Below are positions 7,307 to 16,612 of a stretch of DNA of 64,000 bases, one piece after another (position 1 is the first letter of the stretch; the number at the start of each line of letters is the position of its first letter). The translations under genes and the position numbers were made by a program. Source of the stretch: Nitrospira sp. UBA6493 (GTDB taxonomy: Bacteria; Nitrospirota; Nitrospiria; Nitrospirales; Nitrospiraceae); contig DJMJ01000042.1 of NCBI GenBank assembly GCA_002435325.1, positions 55,613 to 119,612 of the forward strand, written 5' to 3'. Under the pieces are notes generated by a model. It did not search any database, was not told where the DNA came from, and worked only from the letters and a program-made list of their open reading frames with translations.

Positions 7307-8551
7307 GTGAGTCAAGGGCTGAATTCAGGATTGGCCAGACACGCATGGTTCGTCGGATTGTTCATCGGTGGCTGCCTGCTTTCCGGCTGCCTCTCCCCTC
7401 TTGCCATGCACCAAGCAGTCCTTGAATACGACCGGACCGTCAGCCGCCTGGAAGCCGAGATGCTCCTGTTGAATATCGCACGGGCGCGTCACTTCCACCC
7501 CAACCATTTCACCGCCCTTTCCAGCGTGGCGGCCACGTTCGAGTTCCAAACCAACGCCGGCGTCGTTCCCGGCGCGGCTGGTCTCACTGAGACGATCGTG
7601 GCCCCCGTGTTCGGCGCCAGCGCCGCGGAAAAACCGACCATGACCATCATCCCCATCCAGGGTGAGGAATTTACGACTCGCATCTTGACGCCCTTCGACG
7701 AAACCAAGATCGCCTTTCTCTTTCAGCAGGCCATTGAACCGGCCATTATTCTTCGTCTGATGGGAAGAGAACTGGTCGTCAGCGGATACGGAGAGTCAGC
7801 GCGGCTCCGGAACGATCCTTATCACAGGGCGGAGTACGAGGAATTCCGGCGGCGGGTGCTGCATCTCTCCTCGCTTAATTTGACACAACACCTGTTCGTT
7901 GGGCCCATTTTGTACGAAGAACCCTCTCCCTTCATGTTTGACAGAAAGCTCACGACGGAAGAAACGGTCGAAAGCCTTGATACGCTTCTTCGGACGTCCG
8001 AACACGGGTTCCGCTGGATCTCGAGCCCGACAGGCGAGTTACGCCTCAGCCGGAGAATCGTGGGCCGCATCGCATTCACCAACTACGACCCCTCAAAGCT
8101 GACCAATGAAGAGCGCCAGCAGCTGGCGCTGGAAGCGGAGAAAATACCGCGCAACGCCATCTTAGTCGATATCAGACCCGACCATCCGGGAGGAGAATAT
8201 CCGATACATGGCACGCTGATCATTAGAAGCTTCAATGCCATTTTGCAGTTTCTTGCCATGGGAGTCTCCGCCGCCCAGGAGTATCATGTGGCCAAGGACC
8301 CGCGAACCGGGGAGGTACCGCGAAATCCCCCCTGGACCATCGCCATCGAGGAGATAGAGGACAAACCGGCGGATGCGGCCTTTGCCGTACCTTACGAAGG
8401 CCGATGGTACTCCATCAGAAAAGCGCCCAAATCAACAGGCGGCGTCCAGCCATGGAATCAGGTCGCTTTTCGTTTGCTCAATCAGCTGTACCAGATGACG
8501 GTCACCGAGGTGTCCAAGGTACCGACACCAGCCATCACTATCGCCAAATGA
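7307..8551 (+). CDS. uncharacterised lipoprotein, paralogue of the protein at 30331-31539
   Basis: A 414-residue protein beginning at GTG 7307. The signal peptide ends in a lipobox (LLSGC, Cys near residue 28), so it is probably an outer-membrane lipoprotein. Mature features are a conserved segment after the Cys (AMHQAVLEYDRTVSRLEAEM, then LLLNIARAR), a central EGEEF-like region (IQGEEFTTRIL) and a conserved end (PAITIAK). It is clearly homologous over its whole length to the lipoprotein at 30331-31539; the shared NIARA and SSVAATF motifs and the identical ITIAK tail are visible by eye. I recognise no named family and can assign no function. The following gene encodes an exported protein. Confidence 0.7.
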   Translation: MSQGLNSGLARHAWFVGLFIGGCLLSGCLSPLAMHQAVLEYDRTVSRLEAEMLLLNIARARHFHPNHFTALSSVAATFEFQTNAGVVPGAAGLTETIVAPVFGASAAEKPTMTIIPIQGEEFTTRILTPFDETKIAFLFQQAIEPAIILRLMGRELVVSGYGESARLRNDPYHRAEYEEFRRRVLHLSSLNLTQHLFVGPILYEEPSPFMFDRKLTTEETVESLDTLLRTSEHGFRWISSPTGELRLSRRIVGRIAFTNYDPSKLTNEERQQLALEAEKIPRNAILVDIRPDHPGGEYPIHGTLIIRSFNAILQFLAMGVSAAQEYHVAKDPRTGEVPRNPPWTIAIEEIEDKPADAAFAVPYEGRWYSIRKAPKSTGGVQPWNQVAFRLLNQLYQMTVTEVSKVPTPAITIAK

Positions 8552-8591
8552 CGAACGCCTGTCCCTCTTGTGGGCGGCACGGAGAGTCCCG

Positions 8592-9122
8592 ATGAGAAAT
8601 CCGGTGACATTGCGATTCTTTCAGATCATGGCTGTCCTCCTCGCCGTAGCCACCCAGCCCCTGTCCGCTTGGACGCAAAATCCATCGCCCACACCGCAGG
8701 TAGCTGCCTCTATGAAGGTCGAAGGCCGCTTGGTGAAAATCGAAGGCCGGTACTACGTCATCAAAGACGCCCAAGGCAAGGAATTGTATCTCCTCATCAG
8801 TCAGGACACGGAGTTGGCCGGCACGTTCAAGATCGGAGATCTGATCGAGGTATGGACGTCGCCGATTGAACATGCCATCGCGATTCGGGCCAGCCATCCG
8901 GATCAGGAAGCTCTGGCGATTGAGATCGCCACCCATACACTCCGCGGAAAACTGATCGCCATCGAGGGAAAGTATTACGTCATGACCGGGGCCGACGGGA
9001 AAGAGATTCGCCTGCTAGTCAATCAGGACACAGAGCTATCAGGGGAATTCAGACCGGGAGATGAGATTGAAGTTTTCACCTCACCAATCGAACATGCCAT
9101 AGCCATTAAATCTGCCAAGTAG
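8592..9122 (+). CDS. exported protein with two tandem copies of a ~58-residue domain
   Basis: From ATG 8592 (GGAGAG, 8 bases upstream) this encodes 176 residues with a signal peptide (about residues 1-27, ending LSAWTQ). The mature part is two near-copies of one module: GRLVKIEGRYYVIKDAQGKE, then LYLLISQDTELAGTFKIGD and EVWTSPIEHAIAI; and GKLIAIEGKYYVMTGADGKE, LRLLVNQDTELSGEF-type and EVFTSPIEHAIAI. Each looks like a small beta-barrel (SH3/OB-like). Intragenic duplication is evident. The function is unknown. It follows the 7307-8551 lipoprotein by 40 bases and is probably co-transcribed with it. Confidence 0.7.
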   Translation: MRNPVTLRFFQIMAVLLAVATQPLSAWTQNPSPTPQVAASMKVEGRLVKIEGRYYVIKDAQGKELYLLISQDTELAGTFKIGDLIEVWTSPIEHAIAIRASHPDQEALAIEIATHTLRGKLIAIEGKYYVMTGADGKEIRLLVNQDTELSGEFRPGDEIEVFTSPIEHAIAIKSAK

Positions 9123-9178
9123 CCTTCCCGCGCCTTCATCGCCAAGCCGGAACAACCGATCCGTTTCACAGATCTCGG

Positions 9179-10021
9179 TTACACCCCGGGCTCGCCTCGT
9201 TGCCGGTCATACGTCCATCCGACTTCGGCCCCAATGATAAAGACCATAGACGCATAATAAAGCCAGACGAATAGAAACATCAGCCCTCCGAGCGCCCCGT
9301 AGAGATCGATATTCTCCTGTGAGACGGCCACATACCAGGCAAAGCCCCACTTGGCCAATTGGAACAGGACTGTTCCCGTCACGGAGGCAATCATCAGGGC
9401 TCGAGCGGACATCGTGGCAATAGGTGGAAACCGATACAGGACGTAGAACAACAGGGCCGTGACCGCCACACCGATCACCTTGCTGAGCGCGACCAATCCC
9501 GGCTGTAGAAGGCCACTCCATGACGGGTACCGCTCAGTAAATGCCCCGGCTACCGTCAGAAACCATGTCGTTCCGACCGCGAGAAGGACGAGCAGCGCGG
9601 TGAGCCCCATCATGAGTAGATCGATCCCCACTCCTCTGACAAGCGTGCGCTCCTGTTTCACCTGAAACACCCGATTCAGCACGGTTCGAACAGAGCCGAA
9701 AAGAAATGTACTGAAGATGAAAAATGAGGTAAACCCGAAGAGCCCGAGGAGCCCGCGATTGGCGACGACCGCTGCCAGGTTGTCAGCCAAGGCTCGTTGG
9801 GAGCGGGGCAGGAAGGCCTTCAGCATCGACTGCACTTCCTGCATCGCCCGCTCGGAATCCAGCACCGTATACCCGAGCAGAGAGATCATCAACAGCGACA
9901 AGGGGATAAAATACAGCAAGAGATTGAATGCCAGCGCGCTGGAGAGAATCCATCCGTGATCGGCCACGAACTTGCGCAAGACCGCTCCGAGAAAGGACCA
10001 TGCCGGGATGAGTCTCTTCAA
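9179..10021 (-). CDS. YihY/virulence factor BrkB family inner-membrane protein
   Basis: A 280-residue protein with about six hydrophobic segments (for example LAFNLLLYFIPLSLLMIS, LLGLFGFTSFFIFSTFLFG and GALGGLMFLFVWLYYASMVF). The pattern and the final GAEVGWTYD signature match the YihY/BrkB family, once misassigned as ribonuclease BN. The start is TTG 10021 behind GGGAGGGGAGAGGA. The gene follows the AI-2E-family transporter by 21 bases and is probably its operon partner. The biochemical role of the family is not settled; transport or membrane-lipid functions have been suggested. Confidence 0.85.
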   Translation of the reverse strand: MKRLIPAWSFLGAVLRKFVADHGWILSSALAFNLLLYFIPLSLLMISLLGYTVLDSERAMQEVQSMLKAFLPRSQRALADNLAAVVANRGLLGLFGFTSFFIFSTFLFGSVRTVLNRVFQVKQERTLVRGVGIDLLMMGLTALLVLLAVGTTWFLTVAGAFTERYPSWSGLLQPGLVALSKVIGVAVTALLFYVLYRFPPIATMSARALMIASVTGTVLFQLAKWGFAWYVAVSQENIDLYGALGGLMFLFVWLYYASMVFIIGAEVGWTYDRQRGEPGV

Positions 10022-10042
10022 TCCTCTCCCCTCCCTTTCCCT

Positions 10043-11140
10043 TCAGGCGTCTGTACTCGACACCACCAAACCCGCCTGCTCGGCGCGATAGCTTTCCAAC
10101 AACGCCACGCTGACGGCCACGACCAGGGGCCCTGCCACGATTCCCACGAGACCGAAAAACTGAATGCCGCCCAACATTGCGAAGAAGGCCAGCAACGTGT
10201 GCAGCTTGGAAGCTTCGCCTACCACGATGGTGCGCACCACATAATCCAGAACCGCGATAATGACGCCTGCAATGCACAGGATGGCCCCGGAAACATAGTT
10301 GCCTTGGAGGAATAAATACAGGGCCACAGGTCCCCAGACAATGGTGGCGCCGACGAGGGGAAGGTATGCAAGAATAGCCATGACCGTTCCCCACAGCAAC
10401 GCAGCAGGCAGGCCCAAGAACCAAAATGTGATTCCTCCGACGATCCCTTCAAGCGCAGCCACGACAGTATTACCAAGTACCGCGCCCTTCACCACCTCAT
10501 CAAACCGGCGAACAACCAATTGCTGACGGGCCTCTCCCAACGGCAGAAAATCCTTGACCCATTCCAGCGCCGCGCCCCCGTCCCGAAAGCAATAAAACGT
10601 CGAGAGGAGAATGATGCTGAGCTCGGTCAAGCCGACCAGGGCATTCTTTGCCATGTGGGTCAATTGCTCGACGAGCGTGCTCCCCAGTTCGGCGAGATTG
10701 TTGACCAAGACCGTTCTGAGATCGGTGCCGGTCAGTCGTTCGAACTCCTGGATCTGGCCGATCAGACCGGCAACCACCGGATGCTCCAGCCAGCGCTCCA
10801 ATTGCCCGGAGCTCTGCTGAAGCGCCGCAACGATAGCGAGATACGTGGCCGCCAATTCTTTCCCGATCAAGAACGAAAGGTAGGCCAGGGGGAGAACCAG
10901 ACCGACTGTCACGACGAGGCTCATCACCGCAGCGCTCAGCGTGTTTCTTCCACCCGTCGTGCTCGCAAGCCGGGAGTAGAGCGGATAGAGCCCGTAGGAG
11001 AGGACTGCGGACCAGGTCAGAGCGGAGAGGAACGGGCGGAAGGTCCCGAAGAGCAAATACGCCAGGACGGCCAGAAGAGCCAGCCTTACCAGCCGCCCCC
11101 CGGGGTCCAACCTCGCCGTCTCCTTCGATTCCTCGCTCAT
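10043..11140 (-). CDS. AI-2E family transporter (PerM/TqsA family)
   Basis: A 365-residue polytopic protein with about eight transmembrane segments and a central amphipathic, extramembrane region. The family signature region around VKGAVLGNTVVAALEG, the GLPAALLWGTVMAILAYLP loop and the late GGIQFFGLVGIVAGPLVVA helix are clear. Family members export autoinducer-2 or other small solutes, and some are Na+/H+ antiporters, so the substrate cannot be assigned. It is divergent from glgB (109 bases between starts) and precedes the YihY gene. The ribosome site before ATG 11140 is weak. Confidence 0.87.
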   Translation of the reverse strand: MSEESKETARLDPGGRLVRLALLAVLAYLLFGTFRPFLSALTWSAVLSYGLYPLYSRLASTTGGRNTLSAAVMSLVVTVGLVLPLAYLSFLIGKELAATYLAIVAALQQSSGQLERWLEHPVVAGLIGQIQEFERLTGTDLRTVLVNNLAELGSTLVEQLTHMAKNALVGLTELSIILLSTFYCFRDGGAALEWVKDFLPLGEARQQLVVRRFDEVVKGAVLGNTVVAALEGIVGGITFWFLGLPAALLWGTVMAILAYLPLVGATIVWGPVALYLFLQGNYVSGAILCIAGVIIAVLDYVVRTIVVGEASKLHTLLAFFAMLGGIQFFGLVGIVAGPLVVAVSVALLESYRAEQAGLVVSSTDA

Positions 11141-11249
11141 GCAGGGGAGCCCCCCGAAGTGGAATTGGTCCGCACGCGCTTACCGCGTCCCTTTCTTAGC
11201 ACGATATGCTTCCGTAGTATAGAAGTAGGATCAGCGCAAGGAGGAAACG

Positions 11250-13451
11250 ATGACACAACTCGAATATATTGAGCGCCTGGTGAATGCCGAACATGCGAAC
11301 CCCTGTGAACTCCTTGGCCCCCATCAGACGTCCATAGGGGGTCAGCGCACCTTCTCCGTCCGGGCCTTCGCCCCTGATGCCCAAGAGGCTCGGCTCGTCC
11401 TCGATCTTCCCGGCAGTCAGCCGATTCAGATGAACCGGATTCACGAAGCAGGGTTTTTCGAAGCCCTCTTGCCCATACCGAATCCATCCGCGCCCTATCG
11501 TATTCAGGTGAAGGACTCGAACGGGACGGTCATCGAACGCCACGATCCCTATGCCTTTGGGCCGTTAGTCAGCGAATATGACCTGCACCTCTTTTCGGAA
11601 GGGACTCTGTTCAAAGCCTACGAGACGCTGGGAGCCCACTTGAAAACCGTCAACGGAATCAGCGGTGTCCACTTCGTCGTCTGGGCTCCCAACGCCACGC
11701 GTGTCAGCGTCATCGGCGGCTTCAACCGCTGGGACGGCCGGTGCCATCCGATGATCCGTCGCGGGGCCACGGGCCTCTGGGAACTCTTCATCCCCGATAT
11801 TCCCGAAGGCACCTTCTACAAATATGAACTCCGATCCGGGAACGCCACCGCACCCTTCACGAAAGCCGACCCCTATGCCTTCGCAGCGGAAGTGCGCCCG
11901 AGGACCGCCTCGATCGTCCGCTCCATTGCCACCTATCAATGGAGCGATCGGGCCTGGATGGAACGCCGCGCCGGTCGAGACCCGCTCACCGCCCCGCTGT
12001 CCATCTATGAAGTCCATCTGGGATCCTGGATGCGGGTGCCGGAAGAAGACGGCCGATGGCTCACCTATCGAGAACTGGCCAACAAGCTCATTCCTTACGT
12101 GCACGACATGGACTACACGCACATCGAACTCCTGCCGATCACAGAACATCCCTTCGACGGATCCTGGGGATACCAGGCCACAGGGTACTTCGCCGCCACC
12201 AGTCGATTCGGACCGCCGGAAGACTTCATGGCGTTCGTGGATACCGCCCATCAAGCGGGCATCGGTGTCATCATGGACTGGGCGCCGGCCCATTTCCCGG
12301 ACGATCCGCACGGATTGGCCTGGTTCGATGGAACACACCTATACGATCATGAGGACCCGCGGCTCGGATTCCATCCCGAGTGGAACAGCCGCATCTTCAA
12401 TTACGGTCGAGTGGAGGTCAAAAACTTTCTGTTGAACAGCGCCCTGTTCTGGTTGGATCGGTATCACATCGACGGGTTGCGCGTGGATGCAGTAGCCTCC
12501 ATGCTCTATCGCGACTACGGACGAAAGGCCGGTGAATGGATTCCCAATCAATTCGGGGGCAATGAGAACTTGGAGGCAGTCGCGTTTTTGAAAGAACTCA
12601 ATGTGCTCGTGCATCAGGAGTATCCCGGTGCTGTGACGATCGCGGAAGAGTCCACTGCCTGGCCCGGCGTATCCAAACCAACCTATACGGGAGGTCTCGG
12701 CTTTACGTTCAAGTGGAATATGGGCTGGATGCACGACACCTTGGAGTATTTTGCGCTAGACCCCCTCCAGCGCAAACACCACCAGAAGAAGATCACGTTT
12801 GGATTGGTCTATGCCTTTCATGAGAACTTCGTCCTTGTGCTCTCGCATGACGAAGTGGTCCATGGCAAAAAAACACTCCTCGACAAAATGCCGGGCGATC
12901 CCTGGCAGCAGTTCGCCAACCTTCGTGCCCTCTATGGATTCATGTATGGCCATCCCGGCAAGAAAATGCTCTTCATGGGAGGAGAATTCGGCCAATGGTG
13001 GGAATGGAACCATGACGACAGCCTCCAATGGCACCTCTGCGAGCAGGAGCCCCACCTCGGACTGCAGCGATACACCCGCGAGCTCAACCGGCTCTATACC
13101 AGCGAACCGGCGCTCCATGAAGTGGATTTCGACTGGACCGGATTCCAATGGATCGACATCAACGACAGCGAGAATTCCGTGATCGCCTTTCTGCGAAAGG
13201 CGCGGAACCAGGATAACGCGATTGTCTGCGTCTGCAATTTCACGCCGGTCCCTCGCTCCCATTATCGAATCGGCGTACCCGCATTAGGCCGATACCGGGA
13301 AGTCCTGAATAGCGATTCAGCAATCTATGGCGGTAGCAATCAGGGGAACGAAGGCGGAGTGATGGCGGAACCGACGGCTTGTCATGGGTTTGCCAATTCG
13401 ATTTCCTTGACCCTACCGCCTCTCTCGGTACTTTTTCTGAAGACAGAGTAG
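11250..13451 (+). CDS. glgB: 1,4-alpha-glucan branching enzyme (GH13)
   Basis: A 733-residue enzyme that transfers alpha-1,4-linked chain segments to alpha-1,6 positions in glycogen. The order is an N1 module, a CBM48 module (about 120-225, VSVIGGFNRWDGR), the GH13 barrel and a C-terminal beta domain. Catalytic residues read from sequence are Asp413 in GLRVDAVAS (nucleophile), Glu466 in TIAEEST (acid/base) and the Asp of LSHDEVVHG (transition-state stabiliser). The 53-residue spacing of the first two equals that of the E. coli enzyme. The length matches full-size GlgB. ATG 11250 follows AAGGAGGAAACG. It stands alone but shares the region with glgX and treZ. Confidence 0.97.
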   Translation: MTQLEYIERLVNAEHANPCELLGPHQTSIGGQRTFSVRAFAPDAQEARLVLDLPGSQPIQMNRIHEAGFFEALLPIPNPSAPYRIQVKDSNGTVIERHDPYAFGPLVSEYDLHLFSEGTLFKAYETLGAHLKTVNGISGVHFVVWAPNATRVSVIGGFNRWDGRCHPMIRRGATGLWELFIPDIPEGTFYKYELRSGNATAPFTKADPYAFAAEVRPRTASIVRSIATYQWSDRAWMERRAGRDPLTAPLSIYEVHLGSWMRVPEEDGRWLTYRELANKLIPYVHDMDYTHIELLPITEHPFDGSWGYQATGYFAATSRFGPPEDFMAFVDTAHQAGIGVIMDWAPAHFPDDPHGLAWFDGTHLYDHEDPRLGFHPEWNSRIFNYGRVEVKNFLLNSALFWLDRYHIDGLRVDAVASMLYRDYGRKAGEWIPNQFGGNENLEAVAFLKELNVLVHQEYPGAVTIAEESTAWPGVSKPTYTGGLGFTFKWNMGWMHDTLEYFALDPLQRKHHQKKITFGLVYAFHENFVLVLSHDEVVHGKKTLLDKMPGDPWQQFANLRALYGFMYGHPGKKMLFMGGEFGQWWEWNHDDSLQWHLCEQEPHLGLQRYTRELNRLYTSEPALHEVDFDWTGFQWIDINDSENSVIAFLRKARNQDNAIVCVCNFTPVPRSHYRIGVPALGRYREVLNSDSAIYGGSNQGNEGGVMAEPTACHGFANSISLTLPPLSVLFLKTE

Positions 13452-13466
13452 GCAAGACTCGGCCGG

Positions 13467-14531
13467 TCACTCACTTGTATGAAGAGACGGCTGAGGCGTG
13501 AGATTGGAAAGAACCGCATGAGGATGCCGTCGTAATCCCATATCGAGAATGCGCTGCAGCAGAGCCGGATAGGGCAGACCGGCCCGGTCAGCAGACTGGG
13601 CAAAATCTTCGTGTTTTGCGATCTGAGGATTTGGATTCGCTTCTAACACATACACCTCTCCCGCCGGATTTAGGCGGAAATCAACTCTCGCATACCCGCT
13701 GAGTCCAAGCGCGCGGTAGACGCGCCTGGCGAGATCTTGCGTGCGTTTGGCGACTCCCTCAGGAAGCTCACGCGCCTCGCCGGACACAATCCCGTACTTA
13801 CTTTGGTATTTCCGGCTCCATTTGACACGATCGGTCGCAATCCGCCGCGACTCGGCCGGCATCTGGCTCAAATCCAGTTCCCACACAGGCAAGACCTGCA
13901 ATCGCCGGTGTCCCAGGAGTCCGCAATACAGCTCTCGACCTTCAATATATCGTTCGACGAGCGCGCCGCTCCCGACGCTTTGATGGATGAAGGCCACTCG
14001 CTCCTGAAGCTTGGCATCATCCTCGACGATAGAGGCTTGCGAGATCCCCAGCGAGGCTTCTTCAGACACCGATTTGACAAATAAGGGAAACGACAGCTCC
14101 TTGGGCCGTTTGACCGAACGTCCCACCGGAACCGTCATAAATTCCGGGATCGGGATCTGATGGTAATGCAGGATTTTTTTCGCCAGCGCCTTGTCCCGTG
14201 CCAGCATCAACCCGCGCGGATTGCAGCCCGTATAGGGCATCCCCAACAGTTCCAAATACGACACGACATTCTGGTCGTAAATCGCCACTCCGCTGAACTC
14301 TTCCAGGAGATTGAATGCGATGTGAGGTTTCCAGTCTTCAACGACCTTTCGAATCACGAGGAGGTCATCACGCACGCCGACCGCCAGCACCTCATGACCC
14401 AATTCACGAAGACCGGTCACAACATCATATTCCGCCCGCCATTCCGCTGCAGACAGATCGACCCCTTCCACCGAGTCCGGAGGAACCAGATCGGCATGAA
14501 CCAGCATCATGACCCGAAGCTTCTTCGTCAT
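13467..14531 (-). CDS. ATP-grasp ligase, D-alanine--D-alanine ligase-like
   Basis: From ATG 14531 this gives 354 residues. The N-terminal domain resembles D-Ala-D-Ala ligase (LGMPYTGCNPRGLMLARDK). The central ATP-grasp fold has FPLFVKSVSEEASLGIS (ATP lysine and glycine-rich loop) and the C-terminal metal-binding ARVDFRLNP and VLEANPNP motifs. The protein is a probable carboxylate-amine ligase. It is longer than a peptidoglycan Ddl (about 300 residues) and lacks adjacent mur genes, so a dedicated dipeptide or modification role is more likely. Its start overlaps the end of the metallopeptidase gene by ATGA, which predicts translational coupling. The substrate is unknown. Confidence 0.85.
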   Translation of the reverse strand: MTKKLRVMMLVHADLVPPDSVEGVDLSAAEWRAEYDVVTGLRELGHEVLAVGVRDDLLVIRKVVEDWKPHIAFNLLEEFSGVAIYDQNVVSYLELLGMPYTGCNPRGLMLARDKALAKKILHYHQIPIPEFMTVPVGRSVKRPKELSFPLFVKSVSEEASLGISQASIVEDDAKLQERVAFIHQSVGSGALVERYIEGRELYCGLLGHRRLQVLPVWELDLSQMPAESRRIATDRVKWSRKYQSKYGIVSGEARELPEGVAKRTQDLARRVYRALGLSGYARVDFRLNPAGEVYVLEANPNPQIAKHEDFAQSADRAGLPYPALLQRILDMGLRRHPHAVLSNLTPQPSLHTSE

Positions 14532-15589
14532 AAGGCGACCCGATGGCGACCGCTGTGCAGATAATTCATCGTCTGGAGCGTCAACAACACCGAAAATTCC
14601 ATCCGGACCTGTTCTTCCGGACCGGCAACATGGAGGTCGAGCTCCCGGCATCGCCGCATCATATCGTCCAACAACCGGTCGATCGTGTATTGATATTCGC
14701 CGGTCCACTTTGCCACATACCGCCGGATCTGTTTGCGCAGACGCTGAATGAACCCTGCCGCTGTCGGGTTGCTCTTGAATGCAGGCTGATCGGAAAACAG
14801 GCGGCGGAGATCGCGATCGTAAAAGGTCGGATGATCGATGCCGAACCGCTTGCGCTTCTCAGCATAGTATTCCCTCAAAGTCTTGCGAAGGCCGGAAATC
14901 GGATCGATGCGCTCCCGTGTTCTCACCGACGGGCGAGCGCCGGCCAGGCTGGTCACTAAGCCATCCATGTACTCAAGCTTCTTCAGCGCCGGCCAATCCG
15001 CATAGCGCTGTCGCCACTGCGATTGCGGCGTCAGCCAGACGGCAAAGGTTTCGGCAAAGTCCTCGTCGGGATGGCTTTGCGCATACCACATGTCGAGATG
15101 CAGCACATAACTCTTGCTGTAGGGTTTCGGAGTGTAAAATTTCGGATAGGGTTGAGTCGATCGGCCGAAGACCGATTGTCGGTCTCTCCGGCGGCGCAGA
15201 CGGTAGGCATTTTCCAACGCATGCCCGGCTTCGTGGCGCAGAATGCGCAAACAAGACTCCGCCGTTCCTCCTTCCACCTCCAACATCTGGGCGAGTTCCA
15301 AACGGGCCAGCCGGGGATGGGCCAGATAAAATGGGACGGCAATGCCTGGAATCCCATCCGGCGAAAACCATTCCTCGGAGAGCCAGAAATGCGGGCGAAA
15401 GAGCAGCCCGCGCGCCGCCAACTCGTCGTTGAGCTGGCGAATGTGGACTGCAACCTGGCTACCCTCCATCGTCAGACGCAGATCACAGAGCCGAAGCTCA
15501 AGCAGCTGCTCATCGGGCCACTCCGCCCATTCAGTCGGTGTGCCTGCGGACAGCTCACGTCCGGGCTCTAACGATTCAACGATACCCAT
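14528..15589 (-). CDS. putative zinc-binding metallopeptidase (HEXXH)
   Basis: A 353-residue protein with the zincin motif HEAGH (His119-Glu120-His123) and a downstream acidic segment, HPDEDFAETFAVWL, supplying a likely third ligand. This arrangement fits the family of putative zinc-binding metallopeptidases. No signal peptide is visible, so it is probably cytoplasmic. The C-terminal third is basic and helical (RKQIRRYVAKW). ATG 15589 follows GAGGGCGGAT; the frame is open to 15652, which would overlap the mscS gene. It lies 33 bases after that gene and overlaps the ATP-grasp ligase gene, suggesting that ligation and hydrolysis act on the same peptide or protein. Confidence 0.75.
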   Translation of the reverse strand: MGIVESLEPGRELSAGTPTEWAEWPDEQLLELRLCDLRLTMEGSQVAVHIRQLNDELAARGLLFRPHFWLSEEWFSPDGIPGIAVPFYLAHPRLARLELAQMLEVEGGTAESCLRILRHEAGHALENAYRLRRRRDRQSVFGRSTQPYPKFYTPKPYSKSYVLHLDMWYAQSHPDEDFAETFAVWLTPQSQWRQRYADWPALKKLEYMDGLVTSLAGARPSVRTRERIDPISGLRKTLREYYAEKRKRFGIDHPTFYDRDLRRLFSDQPAFKSNPTAAGFIQRLRKQIRRYVAKWTGEYQYTIDRLLDDMMRRCRELDLHVAGPEEQVRMEFSVLLTLQTMNYLHSGRHRVAL

Positions 15590-15621
15590 ATCCGCCCTCG
15601 GCAAAGAACGCTGCGTCCTCC

Positions 15622-16536
15622 CTATCGTGACGTGATCCCGGCCTGAGGCCATTGCGCCGTGTACAATGGCGGCGGGGTGCCGGTTTTCGGCTCGCCCCAG
15701 TAAATGGTCTGATGCGGGAACGGAATTTCTATCCCCTTGGCATCGAACGTGATCTTGATCCGCCGGTTCATCTCACGGCCCACCCGCCATTGTTTCATCG
15801 GAACGGTCTTGATCCGGCATTTAATGATGACCGCAGAGTCTGCAAATTGGTCTACGCCGAGCATCTCCATCGGCTCGAGAATATCTGCGCTGAAATCCGG
15901 ATCGGCCTGCAGCTCTGAGGCGATGTCCTTCAGAACCGCCATGACTTCGTCCACGTTCTCTCGATAGGCAACTCCGACATTCATCAGATAATACGAATAG
16001 AGTTTCGTCATATTCTTCACTTTATCGATAACCCCGTTGGGCACCACATGTACATTCCCGGAGAGGTCCCGCAGTGTAATGGTCCTGAGCTTCACCTCCT
16101 CGACCAATCCACCCACTCCCGCTATTTCGACGACGTCTCCCACCCGTATAGAGTCTTCCAATAGGATAAAAAATCCTGAAATGACATCCTTCACCAAACT
16201 CTGTCCGCCAAACCCGATTGCCAAGCCTCCCAACCCTGCGGCCGCCAGCAACGGTTTCAAATCGACACCGACTTCCGACAAGATCATCATTCCCCCGACC
16301 GCAAGCACAACCACCCGGGCGACATCTCTGATGACATGGGTCAGCGTATCGGCCCGCTTCACCTGCCCAGGACCCGGGAGCGTACCTGAGTACAATCCCC
16401 GGAATCGGTCGACAGCTCGTTTCACGAGAGCCAATATCACTACCATTACAATGACAATGAGCAAAATGCGCAACCCTGAGGTTGCAAACCACTCAAGCGA
16501 CCGGTCAAAGAGTCGCGAGAAATAGGATGCCGGCAT
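15622..16536 (-). CDS. small-conductance mechanosensitive channel, MscS family
   Basis: From ATG 16536 (GAGGAGGTG, 4 bases upstream) this encodes 304 residues. Two N-terminal transmembrane helices precede the pore-lining TM3 (LLAAAGLGGLAIGFGGQSLVKD), rich in Gly and Ala as in MscS, then ISGFFILLEDSIRVGDVVEI, the beta domain and the C-terminal alpha/beta domain. Members open under membrane tension to release solutes in hypo-osmotic shock. The gene is upstream of the metallopeptidase gene by 33 bases and shares its strand. Two further MscS-type proteins are at 18605 and 26142. Confidence 0.93.
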   Translation of the reverse strand: MPASYFSRLFDRSLEWFATSGLRILLIVIVMVVILALVKRAVDRFRGLYSGTLPGPGQVKRADTLTHVIRDVARVVVLAVGGMMILSEVGVDLKPLLAAAGLGGLAIGFGGQSLVKDVISGFFILLEDSIRVGDVVEIAGVGGLVEEVKLRTITLRDLSGNVHVVPNGVIDKVKNMTKLYSYYLMNVGVAYRENVDEVMAVLKDIASELQADPDFSADILEPMEMLGVDQFADSAVIIKCRIKTVPMKQWRVGREMNRRIKITFDAKGIEIPFPHQTIYWGEPKTGTPPPLYTAQWPQAGITSR

Positions 16537-16612
16537 ACACACCTCCTCTGATATCAGATCCGCCGCATAGCAATAATGCGGCACACGTCAGGAATCGATT
16601 GAAGATACTGGG

